This document shows, in pieces, positions 1 to 7,740 of a stretch of DNA of 22,169 bases. The position numbers were made by a program, and so were the translations under genes. Positions within the stretch are counted from its first letter, which is position 1; each line of letters starts with the position of its first letter. Origin of the DNA: Desulfobacterales bacterium (lineage in GTDB: Bacteria; Desulfobacterota; Desulfobacteria; Desulfobacterales; RPRI01); contig JAUYEO010000096.1 in NCBI GenBank assembly GCA_030689795.1, positions 1 through 22,169 of the forward strand, read 5' to 3'. The notes under the pieces were generated by a model, which saw nothing but the letters and a program-made list of their open reading frames with translations, was not told the DNA's origin and ran no database searches.

Positions 1-155
1 ATATCCATTGGGGCTGCCCGGATTTCATGGGAGCGAATATGCTGCCGTTGGCGGAGTCTGAATCGCATTCTTACGGAATGCCAAAGCCCATTACCCCTGC
101 CAAACCCGAATGGGAGATATTCAAAGCTCTCGTGGCCTTCGTGGTGAAAATTGTT

Positions 156-173
156 CTTTTTACGAGGTCGTCA
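156..173 (-). repeat. Single-ended copy of the dispersed 20-bp repeat
   Basis: The plus-strand bases CTTTTTACGAGGTCGTCA match the reverse complement of the window's recurring word TGACGGCTTCGTAAAAAGTC at 16 of 18 positions. It lies just upstream of the DUF3842 gene and overlaps the candidate -35 box of its promoter. No partner end is visible nearby, so it is either a solo end or a decayed element. Confidence 0.5.
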
Positions 174-187
174 ACAATAGGTATATT
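159..187 (+). promoter_or_regulatory. Candidate sigma-70 promoter for the DUF3842-CooT-IspH run
   Basis: TTTACG (159-164), a 17-bp spacer and TATATT (182-187) sit about 40 bp before the ATG at 226. The -35 matches consensus at 4 of 6 positions. The -35 falls inside the dispersed repeat end at 156-173, so the match could come from the repeat rather than from promoter selection. The remaining DNA from 1 to 155 holds no gene I can support. Confidence 0.35.
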
Positions 188-225
188 AATGCGGTTATTA
201 AAAGCAGATGGTCCGGGAAGAAAAA

Positions 226-642
226 ATGAAACGAATTTGCGTGATAGATGGTCAAGGCGGCGGAATTGGAAGTGCAATAATAAAAAGATTGAGGGATGTT
301 GTTGATGACTCGGTTGAAATTCTTGCCCTCGGCACAAATGCCATAGCAACATCACAGATGTTAAAATCCGGAGCAAACCGGGGCGCATCCGGCGAAAACG
401 CAATAATCCGGACCGTGAAGCAGGCCGATATCATCATCGGGCCTCTCGGAATAATACTCGCACATTCCATGATGGGTGAAGTAACCCCGGGCATTTCAGA
501 GGCTGTTTCAGAGAGCCCTGCGAAAAAAATTCTTCTTCCTCTTTCACAGGAAAATGTTGCAATAATCGGAGTCTCGTCGTCCCCGCTTCCCCATCTGATT
601 GAAGAGATGGTCACCGGATATTTAAAAGAATTTACAAAGTAA
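226..642 (+). CDS. DUF3842 family protein
   Basis: A 138-residue protein of the DUF3842 family, whose function is not established. It opens with MKRICVIDGQGGGIG, a beta strand followed by a glycine-rich turn as in Rossmann-like nucleotide-binding folds. It continues with the segments ALGTNAIAT and ADIIIGPLGI, which also look like alternating strands and helices; no catalytic residues can be named. I chose the ATG at 226 because GGGAAG lies just upstream; an in-frame ATG at 208 would add six residues with no good ribosome site. The CooT-family gene follows after 12 bp and its ribosome site overlaps this stop codon, so the two are probably co-transcribed. From memory, DUF3842 and CooT-like genes often sit together in anaerobes, which would suggest a metal-cofactor or one-carbon link; that is inference. 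Confidence 0.85.
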   Translation: MKRICVIDGQGGGIGSAIIKRLRDVVDDSVEILALGTNAIATSQMLKSGANRGASGENAIIRTVKQADIIIGPLGIILAHSMMGEVTPGISEAVSESPAKKILLPLSQENVAIIGVSSSPLPHLIEEMVTGYLKEFTK

Positions 643-654
643 GGAAGGTTAAAA

Positions 655-837
655 ATGTGTGAAGCAAATGCTTATCTTATTGAAGGGAACGACAATAAAC
701 TCATAATGGAATCTGTAGATACGGTTGAGCCTGAAGGCGATGGTGTAAGGCTTGTCAGTATATTCGGGGATCAAAAATATATAAAAGCCAGAGTTCATTC
801 CCTTTCACTTGTGGACCATAAAATATTTTTAAAGTAA
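655..837 (+). CDS. cooT: CooT family nickel-binding protein
   Basis: A 60-residue protein starting MCEANAYL and ending with the strand-rich KARVHSLSLVDHKIFLK. The small size and the conserved MCE/MCES start with Cys2 match the CooT family. CooT of Rhodospirillum rubrum is a small dimeric protein that binds nickel and is linked to maturation of carbon monoxide dehydrogenase; Cys2 is the expected nickel ligand. A strong ribosome site, AGGAAGG (642-648), overlaps the stop of the DUF3842 gene, and the ispH-ubiA gene starts 13 bp downstream, so it sits in the middle of a tight run. No CO dehydrogenase gene is present in this window, so the nickel client is unknown. The family call is fairly secure from length and N-terminus; the role is by family only. 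Confidence 0.8.
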   Translation: MCEANAYLIEGNDNKLIMESVDTVEPEGDGVRLVSIFGDQKYIKARVHSLSLVDHKIFLK

Positions 838-850
838 CAGCAAAAGTCCG

Positions 851-2575
851 ATGAAAATAATTATAGCCAAAACCGCAGGCTTCTGCATGGGTGTCCGCAG
901 AGCCGTCGAAATGGCTCTTGACATGCCCCGCAAATATAAAGGACCTTTTTTTACTTTTGGTCCGCTTATCCATAATCCCCAGGTAGTCGGCCTTCTGAAG
1001 GAAAAGGGAATTTCGATTATGGATGAAATACCCGCGCAGGGATCCGGGACTATGCTGATAAGAGCTCACGGAGTTCCTCCGGGAATAAAAAAAAATCTTA
1101 AAAGTTCAGGCTTTACGGTAATTGATGCAACATGCCCCCGCGTAGTCAAAGTTCAGGCCATCATCAGGAAACATGCCAGGCAGGGTTATGCTTCCATAAT
1201 TATAGGAGACAAAAACCACCCTGAGGTGACGGCTCTCCTTGGATATGCCGGAGAAAGAGGATACGCCGTGGGAAACATGGAGGAACTTGAATCTGTTCCC
1301 GGATTTGAAAAAGCGATAGTTGTTGCCCAGACTACCCAGAATATTTTTCTGTATGAAAAGGTGAAGGAATGGATTAGGGTAAAATTTCCGCATTACAAGC
1401 GCTATGACACCATTTGCGATTCGACATCGAAAAGGCAGGCCGAGATAAAGGAACTCGCAGGACACGTTGATGTTATAATAGTCGTAGGCGGGCACAGCAG
1501 CGGCAACACGCAGAGGCTTGTTGAGGCATCAAGGCAGGCTGGAAAGCCTGCTTACCATATAGAAACGGAATCAGAGATAGATCTCGATACTCTTGCCTCA
1601 TCAAAAAACATCGGCATAACTGCAGGGGCTTCGACACCCAACTGGATGATCAAAAGAGTTTACAGGACTCTGGAAGACCTCTCGCATAAAAAGGCGCGGG
1701 GGTTGCGCAAGCATTTTTATACGATAGAACGCTCACTTCTTCTGACAAATATCTACGTTTCCATCGGAGCCGGATGCCTCTGTTATGCAAACATCAAGCT
1801 GCTTGGCGGAGCTTCAGGATATTTCCCATACGTTGTCATGTCCATGCTGTACGTTCTTTCAATGCATACTCTGAACAACCTCATAGGTAGAAAAGCGGAT
1901 TATTACAACGACCCCGACAGGGCATCTTTTTACAAAAAACATCAGACTCTTCTTTCATTCCTTGCTGTTTCAGCAGGAGGTGCAGGTCTTTTGACGGCAT
2001 ACTCGGCAGGTCTGACCTCATTTTTGGTGCTTTTATCCATGAGCATCATGGGCCTTTCGTATAATTTAAGGATTATCCCCGAAAGACCGGCAAAAGGCAG
2101 ATACAGGAGTATAAGAGATATACCCGGCTCCAAGACTGCGCTTATTTCACTTGCGTGGGGAGTTGTAACATCGATCCTCCCCGCCCTTTCCCTGCATTTA
2201 AAAGCCGGAATTCCTGTTGTCTTCGCCTTGTCTGTAAGCATGATTTTTGTCAGGACAGCTTTTTTCGATATTCTTGATATGCAGGGGGACCGCATTGTCG
2301 GAAAGGAAACCATTCCTATTCTTCTCGGTGAAAAAAAAACAATGCGCCTGCTGAAATATGTTCTCCTTTCCTCATCTTCTGTTTTGCTTATTTCAGGCGC
2401 ATTCAATCTCATCTCAAAGCTTGGTTTTGTTCTTTTTATCTGTCCTTTATTCTTATTTTTTGTGCTTACAAAACATGAACAGGGCTACATGCTTCCCGGA
2501 ACAAAACTTGAATTTCTGGTTGAATCACATTTTGTAATGGCTGGGATACTGGCTTTTGTGTGGCCGTTTGTTTAA
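851..2575 (+). CDS. ispH: IspH (HMB-PP reductase) fused to a UbiA-family prenyltransferase
   Basis: A 574-residue two-domain protein. Residues 1-280 are IspH, which makes IPP and DMAPP in the last step of the MEP pathway. The three [4Fe-4S] cysteines are present (C12 in AGFCMGVRRA, C95 in DATCPRV, C189 in ICDSTSKRQ), as are H41, H73, H123 and E125 and the SSGN loop (216-219). IspH alone is normally about 280-320 residues. Residues 290-574 form a hydrophobic, multi-span UbiA-type domain with two acidic motifs: NNLIGRKADYYND (342-354) and DILDMQGDRIVGKE (473-486). These bind Mg-prenyl-diphosphate in UbiA enzymes. The prenyl acceptor cannot be read from the sequence. The reading frame is open and continuous through the junction, so this is a real fusion rather than two genes. 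The ribosome site is weak and the gene may be coupled to the CooT gene 13 bp upstream. Confidence 0.92.
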   Translation: MKIIIAKTAGFCMGVRRAVEMALDMPRKYKGPFFTFGPLIHNPQVVGLLKEKGISIMDEIPAQGSGTMLIRAHGVPPGIKKNLKSSGFTVIDATCPRVVKVQAIIRKHARQGYASIIIGDKNHPEVTALLGYAGERGYAVGNMEELESVPGFEKAIVVAQTTQNIFLYEKVKEWIRVKFPHYKRYDTICDSTSKRQAEIKELAGHVDVIIVVGGHSSGNTQRLVEASRQAGKPAYHIETESEIDLDTLASSKNIGITAGASTPNWMIKRVYRTLEDLSHKKARGLRKHFYTIERSLLLTNIYVSIGAGCLCYANIKLLGGASGYFPYVVMSMLYVLSMHTLNNLIGRKADYYNDPDRASFYKKHQTLLSFLAVSAGGAGLLTAYSAGLTSFLVLLSMSIMGLSYNLRIIPERPAKGRYRSIRDIPGSKTALISLAWGVVTSILPALSLHLKAGIPVVFALSVSMIFVRTAFFDILDMQGDRIVGKETIPILLGEKKTMRLLKYVLLSSSSVLLISGAFNLISKLGFVLFICPLFLFFVLTKHEQGYMLPGTKLEFLVESHFVMAGILAFVWPFV

Positions 2576-2606
2576 TAATAATAGACTAATGAAGAACTGA
2601 AAGCTC

Positions 2607-4070
2607 TCAGACTTTCGTCTCCCTTGCCGCATCATCGGGATTAATACGCCATGTAATAAGGGGTGAGAAAAAGTAGAGAAGCATGTATAAAAATGAAACG
2701 TACCCGAAATAAGGGGTAAAGGCCGACAGAAGAACGAGAAAGGTTAACCGGCCAAACCAGGGGTGGCGGCCGACAAAGCGCCCAAGATGAAGGTACCTTA
2801 TGGGATACAGATTCATAAAGACCGCAGCGGTTATAATGGTGACAAAGCAGAAAACCCCCCAGAAGTAAATCATCAGGGGCTCATCCAATACGCTCTGGCT
2901 GAACATGATAAGCGGCGCCGTAACAAGCAATGCAGCCCCCGGAGTGGGCATTCCCTTGAAGAAACCCGGAATGGGATTTTTATCAAGAGTGAAATAGACA
3001 AGCCTGCCTATGCCTAAGACTGCATAAAAGAGAGCGGCAAAAACTATCGGCAGATTCAATACAAAAACATTCTGGGAGTCCGAAAGTGTTATGTAAAATA
3101 TCCAGGCGGGAGCGATGCAGAAACTGACGGCATCTGCAACGTCATCCAGGATGCTTCCAAGACTGATTTTAGCCGGATGGTCGTCAAGCGGCTCGGTCAG
3201 CCCCAGCTTGCGCGCAAGAGCGCCGTCGAGCTTATCAAACATAGCTGCGCCGATAAGAAAAAGATATGCCTCTTTTACCCGGCCCTGATAAGCAAAAAAA
3301 ACAGCAAGAAGTCCCATTGCTGCATTCATGACGGTCAGTGAATTAGGAAAAAAGGAGAGAATTTTCCGCCTCAGTAAGTCATCATCATCACAAATGCCAT
3401 CAAGACAGTATGTCCCGTATTTGCGGCAGTAGCCTGCTATGGAGCCGAAGTTGATTACAAGAAATATTATCTCGATAATAAACAACGTGCGAAGCGGGAG
3501 GTTTCCCAGCCATGAAACCCAGGAATATAATATTGAACCGGAGTCGTGTGGAACATAAAAAGCGTGTGCGTACAAAAGCGCTCCGACAGGAGCAGCCACA
3601 ACGGTGCGAAGCCTTGTGAATTCCCTCAACTCCGGCTCCTGTCCTTTCTGTATTGCAAATCCTCGGATGAAATGGGCGAAATTGTCCCGGATCAGGACAA
3701 TAACGCACAAAATAAGAATAAAAATGGCATGAAGCAATTCGGGCCTTGTGTGTCCGGGTGAAATAAAAATAAGACGCCACATTACACCCACCGCAACAAG
3801 CGGAAAGATAATAGAATAGACAATTTTATCCATTATCCGTTCGGCAAGATGCGCAAAAGTGAGATTAGGGCTGAACCTCGCAGCAAACCATCCGTCAACA
3901 AGATCAAAAGACATCGATACAAAGAGAAAAACGACTCCCAACGTATAAAGAAAAGGGCTGCGCGTCCACATGACTGCAATGGCGCACAGCATTCCCAGAA
4001 ATACAAGCGGAAGCCGCCCGTATACGAGAATCGCTGTAACTTTTTTTGATATCTGCTGTTTGTCCGGCAT
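2607..4070 (-). CDS. Tandem-domain CDP-alcohol phosphatidyltransferase
   Basis: A 487-residue integral membrane protein with two CDP-alcohol phosphatidyltransferase domains, about double the usual 170-260 residues. The C-terminal copy has the full family signature D279xxD282G283xxA286R287...G305xxxD309xxxD313, followed by VSFCIAP, as in bacterial phosphatidylserine synthases. It has extra residues between AR and G305 (LTEPLDDHPAKIS region). The N-terminal copy is degenerate: D56xxD59G60xxA63 is kept, but the expected glycine is A73 and the third aspartate is E77, with D81 retained. A linker with C215, C222, C227 and an acidic run (DDDD, 228-231) joins them. The best guess is a phospholipid head-group transferase, perhaps PssA-like through its second domain. 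The neighbouring convergent gene encodes IspH-UbiA, so both ends of this locus concern membrane lipids. Confidence 0.85.
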   Translation of the reverse strand: MPDKQQISKKVTAILVYGRLPLVFLGMLCAIAVMWTRSPFLYTLGVVFLFVSMSFDLVDGWFAARFSPNLTFAHLAERIMDKIVYSIIFPLVAVGVMWRLIFISPGHTRPELLHAIFILILCVIVLIRDNFAHFIRGFAIQKGQEPELREFTRLRTVVAAPVGALLYAHAFYVPHDSGSILYSWVSWLGNLPLRTLFIIEIIFLVINFGSIAGYCRKYGTYCLDGICDDDDLLRRKILSFFPNSLTVMNAAMGLLAVFFAYQGRVKEAYLFLIGAAMFDKLDGALARKLGLTEPLDDHPAKISLGSILDDVADAVSFCIAPAWIFYITLSDSQNVFVLNLPIVFAALFYAVLGIGRLVYFTLDKNPIPGFFKGMPTPGAALLVTAPLIMFSQSVLDEPLMIYFWGVFCFVTIITAAVFMNLYPIRYLHLGRFVGRHPWFGRLTFLVLLSAFTPYFGYVSFLYMLLYFFSPLITWRINPDDAARETKV

Positions 4071-4111
4071 GATATTCCCATTTAATTCTGATTATTTTAC
4101 GAATTGGTTGG

Positions 4112-4140
4112 ATATTAGATAAAATACCCCGATATGTCAA
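4112..4140 (-). promoter_or_regulatory. Sigma-70 promoter for the CDP-alcohol phosphatidyltransferase gene
   Basis: On the minus strand a perfect -35 TTGACA (4140-4135), a 17-bp spacer and TAATAT (4117-4112) lie about 40 bp before the ATG at 4070. The -35 overlaps the stop codon of the upstream radical SAM gene, so the transferase gene probably has its own transcript as well as possible read-through. Confidence 0.6.
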
Positions 4141-5771
4141 GGAGAGCCGGTTCTGCATCCTCTCAGTCCGGCCTGCTTTATCCCTTTAACAAACAATCCC
4201 GCTGTTTCATTGCATATGCTGTGCTCATAAACAGTTCCGCTGCGGTCCAATCCTCTTATCTTCCCGTCATGAAGGAACCCCTTAAGGAGATTGATACCCG
4301 CATCCCTTCTGTTGTCTGTTTTAATTACCTTTTCTCTAAAAGGTAAAGATTCAGGTATTTCAATCCCACTGTCTTTCAGGGATTTCATGAAATTCAATAT
4401 TCTCCCGAGCCGCAGAAGAGTGACCGCCTGCTTCCTGCTTGTCGTATGGGAAACAGGGATAGCGCTCGAACGCATCAGAGAAAACGTTTCAGGAAGTATT
4501 CCCAGTTTATCGCAGAGTCCGAAATCGGGACTACCCGGTGAAGGATAGAAAATTGAAACCCCGGCAAGAACCCTTCTTCCGGCAAGGCAAAGAATATCTG
4601 AAACGGAATCTTCCGGGCTCTGAAACGGAGCCCCGGCGATAATATATCCCACCGCATTAAGTCCGTATCTTTCCGCAAACAAAAGGGCTCTGTCGAAGTC
4701 ATCCCTGACATCGGGTCTGCCGAATCTTCCAAGCTGTGCTGAAGAAAAAGAGCCGATGGAAAGATTCAGGGTTTTGAAGCCGGCCTCTTTCATGAGACGC
4801 ACTGTCTCTTCATCAAGAGATGAAGGAAAGAGCCCGTTCATTGCCCTCAGTTCTATTCCTGATTTTCCAAATCTTGTTTTTATTCCATTTAGAAGCATTA
4901 TGAACCATTTTCTGTCCATAGAGAGATTTTCATCTTCAAAATCTATGAAGGCGGCTTTATTTTCATATACAATCTTTTCAAGTTCACCGAGAACCGATTC
5001 TACACTTCTTCTCCTGTATTTCATGAAAGATGAAGCGCCGACAGAGCAATATGAACATTTCATGGGGCACCCCCTGCTTGCCGAAATAACGGCGCTTGCC
5101 GTCTTCCCTCTTCTGTAAAAGTCCTGCTTTAAAAGATCGGTTGCGGGGAAAGGTTGGTTGTCCAGATTCTCAACCATTGCCGGTTCATTTATTTTTATGC
5201 TGCCGTCTTTTTTACGGAAAACGAGCCCGGGTATTAAATCAAGGCTTTTGCCGCCTTTTACTGCCCAGGCAAGAAGCGGCATCGAGACTTCTCCTTCACC
5301 GCGGATTGCATAATCGACCGCCCCGTTTTCCATTACGCTCTCAGGAAGCGCTGTAGGATGGTGGCCGCCGAGTACTATTTTGCAGGAAGGGCTGAATGCT
5401 TTCACAGCCTCTGCGGTATGTAAAGCATAACCGGCATAGGGAGTAAACAGGGATGAGATGCCGACAAGCCACGCTCCGGATTTTGCCGCTTCTTTCCCTA
5501 TGTGTTCAAAACCATACCCAAAATGCTTAAAATTATTGAAAAGTGCAAACGGGGATATGTCTTCTTTTCCGTAATACTCATCAAGATAGGCCATCTCTTC
5601 GGGAATTTGAAGTTTGCGGGATTTTGAAGTTGCAAGAGCGTCGAATATCTCAACCGAAAAGCCTGCATTCTGAAGAGACGCTGCTATGCAGGCGAGTCCG
5701 TACGGGATCGTTCTTTTGGCTGTAAGATAAAAATCCCTTACCGGGGGCTGTATAAGCAGAATGTCCGTCAT
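4137..5771 (-). CDS. B12-binding-domain radical SAM protein
   Basis: A 544-residue protein. Residues 1-160 form a Rossmann-like cobalamin-binding domain (MTDILLIQPP start, WLVGISSLFTPYAGYALHTA and KIVLGGHHPTALPE), the usual N-terminal domain of class B radical SAM enzymes. The radical SAM core follows, with the cluster motif C235xxxC239xxC242 in SRGCPMKCSYCSVG. The core continues with FIDFEDENLSMDR (276-288), RAMNGLFPSSLD and the GYIIAGAPFQSPED strand. About 120 further residues at the C-terminus are not recognised. The family carries out radical methylations and rearrangements; the substrate cannot be inferred. I see no clear DxHxxG cobalamin lower-ligand motif, as in many family members. 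It starts 3 bp after the LysE-type exporter gene ends, so the two are one transcription unit and the exporter could handle a product of this enzyme; that is speculation. Confidence 0.88.
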   Translation of the reverse strand: MTDILLIQPPVRDFYLTAKRTIPYGLACIAASLQNAGFSVEIFDALATSKSRKLQIPEEMAYLDEYYGKEDISPFALFNNFKHFGYGFEHIGKEAAKSGAWLVGISSLFTPYAGYALHTAEAVKAFSPSCKIVLGGHHPTALPESVMENGAVDYAIRGEGEVSMPLLAWAVKGGKSLDLIPGLVFRKKDGSIKINEPAMVENLDNQPFPATDLLKQDFYRRGKTASAVISASRGCPMKCSYCSVGASSFMKYRRRSVESVLGELEKIVYENKAAFIDFEDENLSMDRKWFIMLLNGIKTRFGKSGIELRAMNGLFPSSLDEETVRLMKEAGFKTLNLSIGSFSSAQLGRFGRPDVRDDFDRALLFAERYGLNAVGYIIAGAPFQSPEDSVSDILCLAGRRVLAGVSIFYPSPGSPDFGLCDKLGILPETFSLMRSSAIPVSHTTSRKQAVTLLRLGRILNFMKSLKDSGIEIPESLPFREKVIKTDNRRDAGINLLKGFLHDGKIRGLDRSGTVYEHSICNETAGLFVKGIKQAGLRGCRTGSP

Positions 5772-5774
5772 ATT

Positions 5775-6491
5775 TTATATAACTACCTTAAGAAAAGGGG
5801 AAATCCCGAGGTATATCCCGAAGAGAATCATGAAAACACCGCAAAATGCAAGTATGCCATAGTATACTTTTTTATTCAGACGGCGGAGACCGAAGAAGGC
5901 AAGAAACGATACAGTAAGATACCAGATAAGATCACCTGCTTCATGCCCAAGGAAAAAAGCAACAAGCTTCGGCCATTCTCTGAAAGAAATCTCAAACTGT
6001 GCTATGAATGCAAACCCTATCGTAGCCCACCAGATCCACCAGTAGGGATTGGACATGGAAATCATGATTCCGCCTGCTACAGGATTTTCAAGTCCCCTGT
6101 TTACCGTTCCGGAAGAGCTGTTATTCTGCCCGTTATCTGAAGTAAGAAAGCTTACGGATATTTTTCCAAGATATAAGTCTCTTAAAATTGAACCGCCAAA
6201 ATAAACAAGAATGAGGCCTCCTGCTATTCCGATTGCGCGAACAACAAAAATGTTTTTCAGAACGAACGAGAAACCTAAAAGGAGAAATATTATTATCCCC
6301 ATTTCAAGCAGGGCGTGCCCTGCTATAATCCATATTCCCATAAGGTAACCGCGTTTTGCCGTTTTCGCGGATTTTATTATCGTATACGTCAGGAGCGGGC
6401 CCGGAGCCATGGCGCCGGTCAAAGCTACAAGAAACGAAAATGAAAATATCATCAAAAGATTTGAAAAAAAGCTTGCAAATTCGCTTAACAT
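5775..6491 (-). CDS. LysE family translocator
   Basis: A 238-residue membrane protein with about six hydrophobic spans. The N-terminal family signature is GAMAPGPLLTYTI (26-38), and the second half has SNPYWWIWWATIGF (147-160). LysE/RhtB proteins export amino acids or related small molecules across the inner membrane. A polar loop near residues 117-137, rich in Asn, Ser and Gly, separates the two halves. The gene is divergent from the FmdE-family gene, with 47 bp between the starts, and overlaps functionally with the radical SAM gene 3 bp downstream. The ribosome site before the ATG at 6491 is poor. The exported substrate is unknown; the family is clear. Confidence 0.85.
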   Translation of the reverse strand: MLSEFASFFSNLLMIFSFSFLVALTGAMAPGPLLTYTIIKSAKTAKRGYLMGIWIIAGHALLEMGIIIFLLLGFSFVLKNIFVVRAIGIAGGLILVYFGGSILRDLYLGKISVSFLTSDNGQNNSSSGTVNRGLENPVAGGIMISMSNPYWWIWWATIGFAFIAQFEISFREWPKLVAFFLGHEAGDLIWYLTVSFLAFFGLRRLNKKVYYGILAFCGVFMILFGIYLGISPFLKVVI

Positions 6492-6538
6492 AATAGTTTA
6501 TATGCCTTATCAAGCTCACATTAACAGGGAGGTTAAAT

Positions 6539-7156
6539 TTGGAAAACGATAAAACAAACACTGAAATACCTTATGATCTCAGGCAATGCATATCCTTTCA
6601 CGGACACCTGTGTCCCGGTCTTGTCTATGGATACCTAGTCGCAAAAGAGAGCATAAGACTGCTCGGCCTCAAGCGCTCTATGGATGAAGAGGTTGTGGCC
6701 GTCTGCGAAAACGACTCATGCGCAATCGATGCCCTTCAGGTCATGCTTGGCACAACCGCTGGAAAAGGGAACCTGATAATAAATGACTACGGCAAAAACG
6801 CATACACCATTGTGAACCGTACAAAAAAGCAGGCATACAGATTCTCAAGAATAACAACCTATGTTTATGCCGGTAAATATAAGGATGAATTTGAAGCGCT
6901 TGAAAAGGCCGTATCCGCAGGAACTGCAAACGAGCAGGAAAAGCTTCGACAGCGGCTTTTAAAAGCCATAGACCTTTTTTCGAGGCCTTTCGACGAAGTC
7001 TTTTCGGCAAAAATGTCCGGAGTTCCAGTACCGCCCTATGCGTCCCTTGCGCCTTCTGTATCATGCGCGATATGCGGCGAGATGACCATGCAGACAAAGA
7101 TGATTTCAGGAAAAGACGGCAAGCTCCTTTGCATTCCATGTTCAAAGAACAATTGA
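6539..7156 (+). CDS. FmdE family protein with C-terminal zinc ribbon
   Basis: A 205-residue protein. The N-terminal domain has the FmdE signature FHGHLCPGL (20-28) with H21, H23 and C25, followed by C56 and C61 in VAVCENDSCAIDALQ. This is the region named after subunit E of formylmethanofuran dehydrogenase, which in bacteria occurs as stand-alone proteins of unknown function with a presumed metal site. The C-terminus is a four-cysteine zinc ribbon (C176xxC179, C198xxC201). The start is an unusual TTG at 6539: GGGAGG ends 6 bp upstream, and the next in-frame methionine would remove the HGHLCPG motif. The stop codon TGA is the first three bases of the dispersed repeat at 7154-7173. It is convergent with the nitroreductase gene, with 15 bp between stops. 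Confidence 0.87.
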   Translation: MENDKTNTEIPYDLRQCISFHGHLCPGLVYGYLVAKESIRLLGLKRSMDEEVVAVCENDSCAIDALQVMLGTTAGKGNLIINDYGKNAYTIVNRTKKQAYRFSRITTYVYAGKYKDEFEALEKAVSAGTANEQEKLRQRLLKAIDLFSRPFDEVFSAKMSGVPVPPYASLAPSVSCAICGEMTMQTKMISGKDGKLLCIPCSKNN

Positions 7157-7173
7157 CGGCTTCGTAAAAAGTC
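7154..7173 (+). repeat. Solo copy of the 20-bp repeat, holding two stop codons
   Basis: TGACGGCTTCGTAAAAAGTC is identical to the left end of the 117-bp element at 18761-18780, and the following four As also match. Its first three bases are the TGA stop of the FmdE-family gene. The base pair TC at its right end plus the next A forms the reverse-strand TGA stop of the nitroreductase gene (7172-7174). Confidence 0.8.
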
Positions 7174-7714
7174 AAAAAGTATTCTGATGAACAAATTCAC
7201 GGATCTCCCTGCGCTGCGGAGCGGAAGAGATCTTTGCCGGGTATCCGAGAGGAACAAGTGCGACAAGCTCGTATCCTTCGGGCACTTTTATAATTCCCTT
7301 TGCCTTGTCATGATCGAAAAGCCCTACTACAACTGTTCCAAGCCCAAGGGCCTGTGCTGCAAGGCAAAGGGTCTGGGTAAAAAGGCCGAGATCAAACATG
7401 AACCAGTCCCCGAATTTTGTTGTAACAATATTATTGTAAAATCCGGAGCTCTTCAGCTTGCCGCAAACCGCAAGAAGGAGAGGCGCCTGTGTAATTGCAT
7501 TTGTGGCGGGGTTTTTCGGGAAAATCGCCTCTTTCAGGTTCTCTTTTATTGTCTTGTCCCTTATCACTACAACTTCCCAGCACTGGGTATTTGCCCACGA
7601 AGGAGACCATCTCACGGCTTCAAGTATTGAGTTTAATACTTCCTCCGGAACATCCTTTTCATCGTATTTCCTCACACTTCTTCTTGTCTTTATAACTTCC
7701 ATAAGTTCTGCCAT
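7172..7714 (-). CDS. Nitroreductase family protein
   Basis: A 180-residue flavoprotein of the nitroreductase family, which uses FMN and NAD(P)H. The FMN phosphate-binding TRRSVRKY lies at residues 10-17. SPSWANTQCWEVVVIRD (37-53) is the second flavin-contact segment, with Cys45 where many relatives have proline. LGLGTVVVG and VALVPLGYPA form the C-terminal flavin-binding strand region. The length is at the short end for the family (typically 170-220). The physiological substrate is not readable; candidates include quinones, nitro compounds or enoates. A strong ribosome site (CAGGAGGATG) precedes the ATG. It is the last gene of the six-gene minus-strand run, 26 bp after the 55-residue protein gene. 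Its stop codon lies in the dispersed repeat. Confidence 0.88.
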   Translation of the reverse strand: MAELMEVIKTRRSVRKYDEKDVPEEVLNSILEAVRWSPSWANTQCWEVVVIRDKTIKENLKEAIFPKNPATNAITQAPLLLAVCGKLKSSGFYNNIVTTKFGDWFMFDLGLFTQTLCLAAQALGLGTVVVGLFDHDKAKGIIKVPEGYELVALVPLGYPAKISSAPQRREIREFVHQNTF

Positions 7715-7740
7715 GCTTCATCCTCCTGAAAAATGAGCTG

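Noticed and set aside
27..305. 92-residue plus-strand reading frame at the left edge
   Set aside because: It overlaps the well-supported DUF3842 gene by 80 bases, has no clear ribosome site and resembles no family. Frames entering from base 1 are short and not recognisable.
2576..2606. Possible terminator between ispH-ubiA and the CDP-alcohol gene
   Set aside because: Only a 5-bp GAAAG/CTTTC stem and no T run on either strand.
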